From Rhabdophis nuchalis (taxonomy: Eukaryota > Chordata > Lepidosauria > Squamata > Natricidae), in contig CM077647.1 in NCBI GenBank assembly GCA_039707465.1, forward strand, positions 41,880,610 through 41,944,609: a stretch of DNA of 64,000 nt, read 5' to 3'. The number at the start of each line of letters is the position of its first letter. Within the stretch, counting starts at the first letter, position 1. This document shows positions 47,562-59,500 of this stretch, piece by piece. The position numbers were made by a program, and so were the translations under genes. The notes beneath the pieces were generated by a model that saw nothing but the letters and a program-made list of their open reading frames with translations, was not told the origin of the DNA and ran no database searches.

Positions 47562-50500
47562 CGACGATAGTCGAAGGAAAATATTGCTAGGTGTTGTATA
47601 AGAATGACTAGAGTCATGTAGTTGACAGAAATATTCAATTCAATCTATGCTCAATGTAGGACTCCAAATTCAAGTGCCCCCTCCAAACAAATGACTATTC
47701 AACTTATACCCAAAATCAACCATCACTATTTTATGTAATTGGTGCCATTGCCATATTGTTTTTATTTCCAGGAGCTGCTTTCAAACATGTACTTGTAATG
47801 ACATATTCTAGATCCCTTGCCTTCCTGTATCTTCCTGTATTTCTCTAGTTCCCTTTTAAAGCTGAGGGCACTGTTTCCTGACTTCAAGTACTTAAAATAG
47901 TTTTTAAGGATTTCTCAAAATATCTAAAAGAAAATACATAAAGATTTAGGCAATATTTCAGTTCTTAATCAGTTCTTTTACAGCTTATCTGGCTTGGGAA
48001 GTTGAAAATATTCAGAGTAAATAAATGTTCTTTCATCTTATTCTGTCAGTTTCAACCTTCAACCAAGGCCCTTAAGTCTGTTTTTCACAAAACACATATG
48101 GTGGAACACATATGGTCTTTTCAGACCGCGCCAAAACAAGAATTAAAATGTGTTTTTTCAGCGTTTCCTGTTAGCATCTCTCTATCTACATTCTTTTTAT
48201 TTTGAAATGTTTGGGGGGAAAACCTTAAATGTTGTGAGCATTCTTTGTAATTTCATCTCATTTTTGACCTTAGTCATTCTGACATTTCTTCTGTTCCGGG
48301 ATATTTGTACATATATTTTTATTTATTATGTCTCTTGTTTTCCAAGTCCTTTATATGGCCTTTATTTTGTTGTCAGATCTTCACTAAGTTTTTAGTGCAA
48401 TGACTTTGGATTCTTTTGTCTTTTTTTCTTCTTCATTGATATTGCTTGCAGTTGTACTTTTGAAAAATAAAACCTTGCTCTTATATTGAATTTCTTTTCC
48501 ATAATTTTTTTTCTTACCACACAATTCTATTACTGTTATAAGGTGTGTTTTTTTTAATACAGATTTCCTAATGTATTTAAAACACATTCACCATTAATTT
48601 TATTAAAATAAAATATTCCAGGACTTTATTGTCATTTTCTCTAATGTTCTAACTAAATATTTTCCATCGGTTAGTATAAAGTCAAAATTTGCTTAATTTC
48701 TTATGCCTTTCTCTAGCTCTAAGAGAGAATGTTGTCAGGAAAAGAAGGTATTACGTCAAGTTAATTATATTCACTGTCATGGCTACATTTCAATTCTGTT
48801 CTTTATTTTTAGAAAACAGTTCCACATGGAGAAGAAATTGTAATAAAACCAATAAAAACATTGTTTTTATTTTTACCTACTTATTTTAATTGAAATACAA
48901 CTTACAACATTGCCAAATTTATTTGTTTAGCTTTGTTATGATTATTTTTAGTATGTGGTGACATTCTTTCTCTCTTTCTTTTGTTCCTATTTTCAATTTC
49001 TGTATCATCCAACCAAATTCTGATTAGATCTAGCAAATCATATTTGTCTTTCTATATTAAGAACTGAAGTTTATCTTTGTTGGCATTGGGTTATAGCTAA
49101 TGAAGAACATGCAACTTATGAGCCAATATTATTTATGGATTTGTTAATCAAATTACTTAGATCCATTTACAGTCCGACCTTATCCTGTAGTGCCCAAGAT
49201 TGAATGTAGCTATTGATATAAAAGGAATGTAGTTCGTAGTTTTCATTGTCATCTTTTGGGGTGGAGGAAGCATGCCTTGTTTGTCATGGCCCTTGCCCTC
49301 TGGAATAGTATGGCTCAGCGATATGGGTGATGTCCATTCTCCTGGGATTTCCCAAACAAACAAATAAACAAACAAACAAACAAATAAATAAATAAATGTA
49401 GTAGTAGTACACACACACCCTTGAGTTTCAGTTTCAAGCTCTTCTGATCAAAAACCATGCTTCAGTGACCACATTTTACCAATCTTGTGAATTGCAACCC
49501 GTTTTGTGCCCTTTAATGATACATAACTCACTCCAAATCTCAGAAATCTCACTTGACTATGCCGCTTGCAAGCCACCATCTCTATAGTACTAGTCTTTCT
49601 CTTCCTGTTCTTCTATCATAGTAATAACAATGAGTGAAAAGTACCATCTGAGACACTAAATTGTGTGGACTAACAAAAAGGATAATTGTTAGTGGACATG
49701 ATAAGTCTTAGAATTTTTCTTGTCCCATTTATAATCTGTATTTCTGACAAACAATACATTTAATGAATCAATCACTTAGATTATCATACCTTTACTTCTG
49801 CTTATAATAATTAGTCAGCTAGTAACATGATTATTTTCCTCTTGCAGGGGCATTTCTGCCTTTAGGAAACCACTTTTGTGTCTTCTGTTCAGCAATGCCT
49901 TTTTTCTTCCTATGAAGGCTGAGACTCTTTTTTTTTTCTTTTTTTTGGGTCTGAGGGTTTCAAAGCTATTGCTGAATTCCAGTGGCACAGAATAGGTCTC
50001 TAGAAGGTCTTTGTAGCCGTCATTCTTGTTTGTTGGGCTTGTTTCATTTTCATATTCTTTCTATCATTTCATTTCTCAGCAATTGTTGCAGCATCCCATT
50101 TATTTGAGCTAAAACATTTTCATCCTCTCTTATGAGATGAAGTGTGGACAGTTACTACTATATTTTTTTATGTTGTAGTTTTTGCAAATCTCTCTACAAA
50201 TTTGCCATTGTTGCAGAAAAATACCAGGTAATTTCAGTTCAGAACACAACCCTTGAAAGCATTTTAGTCAACAACAACAACAACAACAACAACAATAATA
50301 ATCTTTATTGTTATTGTAATAATATTGTAATAAAATTACAATGAAATTGGTTTGAGCGCCATGCCAACACATGCATCAGGTGGAATACAGACAGCAGTGA
50401 CAGCCACAACAGGAATTTCTCCAGGCAAACAAAAAGGCCGACAAATGACAGTTGAAACAAAATTGCCAACAAATGACAGTTGAAAAGGATCAATTGTACT

Positions 50501-53500
50501 TTGTCTTTTATTATCCATTTCTTCAAATCTGTTTGCCATTTTAGGAGTTGGTGGAAGAGGAGCACGTCTCTTTTTCTTTTTTATTGTTGCAATGAACTTT
50601 GAGGAATCGCACTTGGCATTTTTTCTTCTTTCTCAGCTTTCCCAACAGAAAAGGATGGAATTACTGGTAGGGGTGGTGCTCTCCGCTTCTTCATTTCAAT
50701 TCTTGCAGTTGCCCCTTGTGTATTCCCAAGAGATAATAATGATGGTGCCACCGTTACAGAACAAACTTTGTGAAGAATCTGTGATCATTGTTTCATCAAG
50801 GCTTGTTTACAATGCAACATGGGTTTCAAAAATTCTCCACTACCCAGATCTAGGCTTCTTCTTGAGGATTTCTCTGCCTGAAACTTGTTTTTCTTACTTG
50901 TCCTAAAAAATCTGAGTAATCCTTTTTTTTCTTTAACTGATGTGTCACAATCAGTTGATATGTTTGTTTCTCTATAATTCACAGTAGGTTCAGAGCGAGT
51001 TTTTGATGGAAAAGTCTGCTGTGACACCAGGAGCTCAAAGCCGCTGCGCCTAAGCGCGCCGCCATCTTGAGAACTATAGAGCCATGCATGCTTATTTTTT
51101 GCTTTTTAAGCCATTATGAAAAATATTTTTATTCCATCCTCAAACTGTTAAATTAGTTGAATGAGTACATAATGTTAAATTTAATGAGTACATTTATTAG
51201 GAAGTTCCCCTTAAATTCTGTTACCAAATTGCTAGTTTTTCCTTTTTATTCATCGAGTTTGTTCAGTTTCTAGAAACTGGCTGCCTTTATTACTTTTAGG
51301 ATATCTGCAAAAGTCTCTGTATCGGCAATCACTCTTTGTCTTAGAATGGACAATCTCCTATCAGCACAGAATATATTGTCAAGACTATTAATTCTTTGAT
51401 CTTCTCTTAATCTAATGGAGAAGGGTAAGCACGAAAATTACAAGGGTAAGGGTTATTTGGAAACAAAGTAATTGTAATTGATATATCATTCACTTATTTA
51501 CCACATTCCCATATAACATTACACAACAGTGGAATAAAAGGATTGAACAATAAAATTGGTCAACTACAGTATGATTATATAGGTAACTTAAATGCAAACA
51601 CAAGTGAATAATGAGTCCCCTTAATACCTTTTCTAATGTAACTAAAATATTTACATTTTTTTTTTATAGGACTCTCTGATTCTTGAAAAATCTCAAAATT
51701 GGAGCTCCCAGAAAATGGACCATATTATGATTTGTTGCGTTTGCCTTGGAGATAATAGTGAAGATGCTGATGAAATAATTCAGTGTGACAATTGTGGAAT
51801 AACAGTACACGAAGGTAATTCTATCATGTCTTCAACTTACTGTGAGTAATGAAGCATAGCTGTTCTTTTAATAGTTTGTTTATGAGTAGGTTAAATAAGT
51901 GGATTTTATAATTGTCTAATAATGTAATTAACAACTCATGGATATGGTATATCCTTATAAATTATGTAGTATTAAAATGATATTGCTAAAGATTTATCGT
52001 ATTATAGAACTTGAGGTTTAAAAAGAAGTGTTTTTAAATCCAGATGACAAGTGCTTCTTTAACTGATTATTTATTGCTTCTTTAGATATAGAAATGAAGG
52101 ACTAATCAGAAATTCATGTGTTTCCAACTGATTATTGGTCATATTGATTGGTGTGTAATACAGGTTGCTCTATCTTAATGCCAATTTATTCAGCAATCAT
52201 TTGAAGTTTCAGTGGGACTGAATAAAATGGTTCATGATTGCTCCATGTGGTTATAGCCTTCACAGTATCCCCATAGTCATGTGATTACAATTCTGGTGTT
52301 TGGCAACCAATTCACAATTATGGTCGTAGTGTCCCATGATCATGTGATCACCATTTGTAACCTTCAATTTTGACTTCCAACAAGCAAAATCAGTGGAGAG
52401 GTCACAAATGATGATCATATGATGACTACATGTTGCTTAGTGATAGCAAGTCACTACAGCAAGTCAACAGTCTGTTCCTGTATGCTTGTATTCTGTGTGC
52501 TTCTTTCCATCCCAACTTTTTGAATAGAAATTTAAAAAAAAATTGAGCAAGAGCCTTTGTTTCAAAAAAACAACCAGTAATAAGTATTAAATGTTAATAG
52601 TAGGTATGCTAGTGTATTAGTTTTCAGTTGAGGAGCTCTGCTTTGCAGTTATGTATTCTTATTGAAATTAATGGAAAGATATCGTAAAGTGTCATGAAAT
52701 TCCATCAGAATGATTGGTTGAGAAGTACAATACTTCTGTTGTAAACATTTTTAATTTTATTGAAAATAATTGAAACTAAAATTTAACTAATCAATCCAAC
52801 ATCAATATTATTTTGTCTCAAATCATAAACTATGCTTGAAATACGATTCGTTTAAGTAGATTAGGACCATAAATAGGCATGATAAGAAAGTAACAACCAA
52901 GTTATAGTATAAGAGTCCTGGTATCTCCTTTATGCAAAATATAATTAGCCCAACTTTCATAGCCCCAGCTAAATAATAATTCCTAACTTTTGGAGTTAGC
53001 AATAGGCCTGTGGCAATGTCTGATAGTACTGATTTCTGAGGTTTATTTGTTCTCCAGTATACGTTTATAGGTGCCATTTATTTCAATATTTATATATTAA
53101 ATTGTTAATAATAGGAAAATAAGCATGGAAGATGGAAAATGTGTTTTATATTAAAAGCCTCTTCATACAATAGGCTGACATAGTTTCTGCAATATATAGA
53201 TTCTTGTTTTGTTCATAATAGAGCTTTTTTCTTATTAGATCTCAATGTGGAAAAAATACTAAGTGTTTGACTAGCAATATATTAATAGTGCTTTTAGAAC
53301 GTATTGCTCAGTCCTAGAGAAGAAATGTAATCATTTTAAAGTGCTTTTTTATAAATGTTCCTTTGCAATATTCCATTTTTAAAAGTGAAATTCCATAAAA
53401 AAAATTTATGGCTATCTGTAAACAAAAAATCAACCAAGTTAAATTGGGATACTGGAACATCTCCACCTGCATCCATTTTCCTGATCACAAAAGGTCTAAA

Positions 53501-56500
53501 GAAAAATACCTAGTACTTGTTACATTTTGACTTAGAGATGTAGTTGATTCATTTATCTGCAATTGAATAGTTACTGTGTATTTTATATATTTATTATGTG
53601 TGTGTGTGTATGTGTATGTGTATACATACAAAGATATATAGAGTATTTTTCGGAGTATGTGATGCACCGGATTATAAAACACACCAAGATTTTGAAGAGG
53701 CAAATTAAAAAAAAGTTTTTGCACTCTGCCTCCCCAAAATGGTCCATTTTTCATGAAAACGGGCCTGTTTTTGTCACAAAAAAAAGAGGCATGCATAGCC
53801 TTTAGGAAGCTTGTAGAGTGTTCCTGGAAGCTGGGGGGGACGGGACGGGCATAAACGAGCAAAAAACAGATACTTTTGAAAAACGGGCCCATGTTTTGTC
53901 AAAGAAAGGGCATGCATAGCCTTTAGGAGGCTTATAGATTGCTTTGGGGGGTGGGGGGCACAAACTAGCAAAAGAACGGCCCATTTTTCACTCATTTTTA
54001 CCCTCCCCAGCCCCCAGGAGCACTGGAAGCCTCTTAAAGGCTATGCGCAGCCATTTTGGTGATAGGGGAGGGGTTTCAGGGGGCAAAAAATACTGTATCC
54101 AGTGTAGATTTTCACCCTCTTTTTTGAGGGAAAATGTTCATCTTATACACACTGAAAAATACAATACACACACACTTTATTTACTGTAATAATGTTATTT
54201 ACATACTTTAAAATATCCTGAATATTAATTTATTTTGCAAACATTATTCAGAAGTCATCCTTGTTCCTATTCTTATAAAACTTCTTTTCTTCAGGATTAT
54301 GTACACTGCGACATTGTTATTAAGCGGTGCTTAATATGCTACTTAACCATTCTTATAATGACTTGAAATACTCCTTATTTTAAAATATTTTTTATCCTGA
54401 ATTTTCTTTTCTGTTGATTGGTAATTATACAATACAATCAAATATACAAGTCAACAAAAGTGTTTTCTTTTTCTTGGAATCAACATAATTATAGGAAACT
54501 TAAAATTGTATAGGGCCGAGATATCGAACCTATGGCACGCGTGCCAGAGGTGGTAGCCACAGCCCTCTCTGTGGACATGCGTGCAGTTGCCAGCTGCTCT
54601 TCTGGTTTCCGGCCCGTGCAAGCATGTCATCAAGCTGGTCTTCACATGCACCAGAGCACCAGAAACCAAAGACCAGTTGGCCGGTGCGCCTGCACGTACC
54701 AGAAATGCAACGACCAGGTGACAAGCACCTACATGCACAATGGGCAGCTGGTCTTTGAGTTTCCGGCGCTCTACCCCGCACACATTCCATTTTGGGCACT
54801 CAGTGCTGAAAAGGTTTGCCATCACTGGGAGAGCGGCTTCTACAGACGTTTAAAAAAATCCTTGAGATAGACAAGAAAATATAGACTTTTGCCACTAGAA
54901 ATTGACTATTTTGACATAGCCTTTCATTTACTTTTAATTTTACACGGGAAAAGACCCGAATAAACCAAAACCTATATATATATATATATATGTTAGAATT
55001 TTTTAAGGGCTGAAAATAAAGAGACCAGGATGGATCCATTTCAGGCTTGTTAGCCTTCTTCAGCTAGCCATACTCCTTCTACTGGGATTTGAACTGGTGC
55101 TTTCCAGCATTTGAGACAGGCTTCTCTATGCCTTGAGCTATCCAGTATCCCTGATATATCAGCCAATTTACAGGACTCTTAAATGAGAGATAATTATCAC
55201 AGCTCCTGTTAAGAGGTCCCTTTAAGGGGAGGAGACCGTTGGAAATGTGAGGTTCGTGTGCGTGACGCATCATAAGAAGCAGCCAGATGGGAGGAGCTAC
55301 AGGGAGGTGAAAACCTGAGAAGTGCGTACCTTTTACGTTTGTGCTGCTTGCACATGACACATGTGTGCCAGCCACACAAAATGTATGTATGATTGCATTG
55401 GAAGTCCTTGGGAACATTGTGTGAAAATTTGGTGCCGATTGGTGCAGTACTTTCTGAGATTAGCTGCTTTGAACAAACTATTTTACATTTTTATTTATAT
55501 ATATAAAATCAATGCAATCAGAATCCATAGTAAACATGTCATACTGTTCCTTGTTTCTTCTGCTTCTTAAATTTAGTGCTTGACCACTTGATAATATCTT
55601 TCTTTAATATCTGTATATTTCCCTTGTTTGCAGGTTGTTATGGTGTTGATGGTGAAAGTGATTCCATTATGAGCTCTGCTTCAGAAAATTCCACTGAACC
55701 ATGGTTTTGTGATGCTTGCAAATGCGGTGTCTCTCCAAGCTGTGAACTTTGTCCCAATCAAGATGGAATCTTCAAGGAGACAGATGCTGGCAGGTTAGTT
55801 GTAATAAGGTCTCTGAAAATTAACCTTTGGTTTTTGTGCTTTTATTAATGAGTTGATCTAATATATGCAAAGAAGTGAAAAAGGCACAAATAAAACAAAC
55901 AATAAACAAAAACATATTTAAAAAGCTCAGTTTTGAAGGATACATTAAAATTAGAGTATATAGAGCAATATTGATTAATTTTTTTATTGCATTAATATTC
56001 TGCCAGTTCAATAGGACAGAGTAAATGCATTTCAGTCCAGAATTGCAAGTATTTGTTAATGAGGAATAGTAATCTTTTTTTACACATCCCTGGTAAATTC
56101 ATACGTGTTCAAATATTAATTCCAACTTTTTATATTAATTCAAAAGCAGATTAAGATCTTTAAATCATATTCCTATTCTCAAAACCATATACATGTGTAT
56201 ATTAAACCAAAGCAATTAAGTTACAACCAGCCCTTTTGAAAAAATTTCTTAATTCTTGTACTCTATTATTAAATTTTGGTATAGAACATTCATAATTATC
56301 AATAAGGCATGACACCTATTCATCATAACACCTAATTTGGAAAATACTATTACATTTTTTCTTTCTAATATTTAAACTACAGCTTAAAAATGCCCAGATT
56401 CCTTTAGCAGGTCTTCAGAATCAAGGGCTTCCCAAAATTACTCTTCATTTATGGACTATCCATAGCATATATAACATTCCTAAAATCATAATACTCTGTG

Positions 56501-59500
56501 AAATAATTTGGGCCATGAAGTTTAAGTCCATATTCTGTGCAGGAATTATTATGTGGGACTTGAAATTTTTCAATAATATATGCATGGTCCATGGTGCTCT
56601 CTGAGCTTGGGGATTTTTGTGTTTTTTTGGCAGATGTTTCATTATCAAAGTAGATAACATCAGTGCTAGAAGGAAGTGGGGTTTATTCTCTATCTATATA
56701 CTACTACCAATATTGGTGGGTGTGGTCTTGATAAAACATTTAAATTTAATCTTTTATCTCAACGAACCCTTAAATTTAACTTAATGCAGAATGGGGAAAA
56801 AAACATTTTAACATTGGATACATTGATGGGTTTTTTTGATGGGTATAACAAACACAGAAGTTAACTTTAAGATTGTCTGCCATTGTAGACAAACGATTTT
56901 AAAAAGGAGGAAGTGCAACTATCTTTACCAGTCAAAACTGAGACTGATCTAAAAGTGGGTTTAAAAATTTCAAGCAATGTAAATGACATGGAAAAAGATG
57001 TAATACCAGCTGATAAAGGAATATAAAATGGCTAACCAAAAGAGTGATTTACGGTAGATATCTTTTATATTGGATTTAAGAAACGATCTGAAAGATTTTG
57101 TGAAAAGAAAGGGAAAAAGGTTTAGGACATTATTTGAAGGTAGATTAAAATTAAAAAGAAAAAAAATATAAACTGGGTTTATTTCATCAAGGTTAAAATG
57201 TTATTTCTGGTACCCCTTAATGGGACTTTAGTTGACCAAGTCTGAGTGACAAGATTATAAAAATCAGTCTTAAAAATAAGAAATGAAATGAAGTGAGACA
57301 AATTGTTATATTTTAAGAGAAGGTGATAAATTGTTCAAATTGTTCATACTTGTGACAAAGGAGTCACTTCTTTAAATATTTTTTTCTTTGCTATACCTCT
57401 ATTTTTTCTTTAATTTTTCTTTCTATACTATTTTTCTTTTTTCCCTTAACTTTCTACTTCCTTCTTCTTTTTTTTTTTTTTGTAGTTTGTATTTTTATCC
57501 ATTCAACTATAATGTTTAATAAAAGCATTGTTAAAAAAATCACACACAGACACCAAAAAAAAGTTGGGGTCTTAGGAAAAGCTTGGAAATGAAAGAGATG
57601 CTCAGCATTAAATCAGTCTTTCACAGTTTTTAGCCTTAAAATAAATAAAAATACTACTTCAGTATTAAAAGCTGTTGAACGAGCTATAGATTGCCATCCA
57701 TCTATTCAAGGTGCAAGAACATTTTGGCTGGGCTGGGTATTAACAACTTGCCAAATACCATTCTGTTGCTTTCAGTCTTAATCAGTTTTATTACTTCTGC
57801 AACAAAGAAACCCTCTGAAACGCAGCCACATTTTCTAACAATGAAATAACACATAGTTCCATTTCTATTCAGAGATACCTAAATATATTGAATCAAGAAG
57901 CTCAGAAATACAAAGTAATTCACGAATTTACTATGATGTTGTTTTAAAATGACCTTTTTGAATTTGAATATTTAATTTGATGAACTGTTTTGAAAATGGT
58001 TTAACACTGGAAACCTGTCCCGAAACTGCAATTTTAATGCAAGGGTTGAAAGGCTAATTTTACAATTTTGGCATATGCAGCTTATATAATTATCAATATT
58101 CTCTTTTGAAAAAAGTATATGGGACTATGTATGTAGATAAGTATAAAAAACAATATAAGTTGTAAGCTACTTTACAATCATTTAAAGCTTTTCCTGTATG
58201 AATAATCTTTTTTAAATGATCTGAAATCAATGTGAATGCTCAGGAACCTATCCAGTTGATTTGATATCATCATTGCTTCATCTGGAAGAAGCTTGGTGAT
58301 ATGTATTTGGAAGTATGAAGTTGAAATGAGGCTATGGAGAAAGGTATCAGTAGCACATAGCTAGCATTTTGGGAATGCTAAGATATAGACCTGGTTGTCT
58401 GGATTTTTGCAGCCAACTATATGTAAAAAAAAAAACCACCAAATTTTAAACAAGGAAACAATTTGCAATAAATGATTCATCATTGTTTGCAACATCCATA
58501 TTGAATGGTGGTGGGTCCAGAAAAATTAGTGAGGTAGTATCTTGTTGAATTGTGGAATAAAATATTTTTTTAAATTAGAATATTAGAAGGGCAGATACAA
58601 GTTAAGATTTTGTTGCTTATCAATTTGGAATTCAGGTAGAGCTAACACAAATAAAGTATCTTTTTTGTATGCCAATAGAGAAGAAAATCAACTCCCCTAT
58701 ATGTAAAATATATTAAGTTATAAATTAAAATATAATAAACACGATTTCTTTTCAGTGGACTTAATTCAACTATAGAATGAATTTTCAGTTGGGTGAATAA
58801 ATGGAATGGTTATGCTGGATTGATGACCCATAATAAAGGTTTGGCTTGATTTGATTGGATATGAGTGGAATGTGAAATTGAAATGCTTTCCTTTGGTTAT
58901 ATAAATGAAGGTTTCAGTATGGGGGCAAGGAAAAAGAACATTTTTCTTTAAAAAAAAACAATCTGTCAACAGCCATTAAGTAGTGATGAAACAAACGTAC
59001 ATATTCTGATCTGAAGCAGTGGAAAAGATCTCAGGAAGATGGAAAGGAAAAGGAAAGAAATCTTTCCCCCCCTACACTATTGAACATTGAATAGGTCATA
59101 AAAGCATGCTCTTCAAAGTTGAAAAGGGTACCCATGACAGACAGTACTACTACATAATGGGGAGCCCCAAGTTTGCTCACTTAAAATTTTCTTGAGCCTA
59201 TGACCTCAAAGGGTGGTTATATGATAAATTGTACATTTTTTTCTGACTTAAATTTGTCTGATTATTAAACTATTTGTTTTACAATTCTCTTTAATATGAA
59301 GTGATATTCCATTAAATAGTTAATATTAAATATATCTCTTTTTAAATGTGTTCCTTAATTTTATGAATGGTTGGGCCAGGATGAAATCTTCTGTTTTGCT
59401 GTAACCAAAATAAGACTATTGTCTTTATTTTGTTTGTTTCTTTTTTTCTTTCCAATCACCAACATCTGTCATCTTTGCTCTGAGCAAAATAGATGGGGAA

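Larger units (their letters stand above)
31367..51669 (+). other. PHF14: PHF14 intron 3
   Basis: A 20.3 kb intron, donor GTAGAA and acceptor TTATAG after a T-run. It is the main transposon reservoir of the window (see entries from 34388 to 51075). Stretches where I see nothing: 31370-34180 (apart from a pyrimidine tract at 33042-33117), 41646-42556, 44108-44836, 46048-46620, 47575-49250, 49415-50270 and 51080-51660. Confidence 0.9.
51815..55633 (+). other. PHF14: PHF14 intron 4
   Basis: A 3.8 kb intron, donor GTAATT and acceptor TTGCAG. It contains a reversed MITE copy (52250-52475), a MITE with internal tandem units (53641-54166), a hAT element (54519-54828) and a tRNA-like SINE (54990-55160). 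Nothing is recognised in 51820-52240, 52480-53590 and 54170-54515. Confidence 0.9.

Noticed and set aside
55576..55848. 90-residue frame as a stand-alone gene
   Set aside because: It is PHF14 exon 55634-55793 read into both flanking introns.
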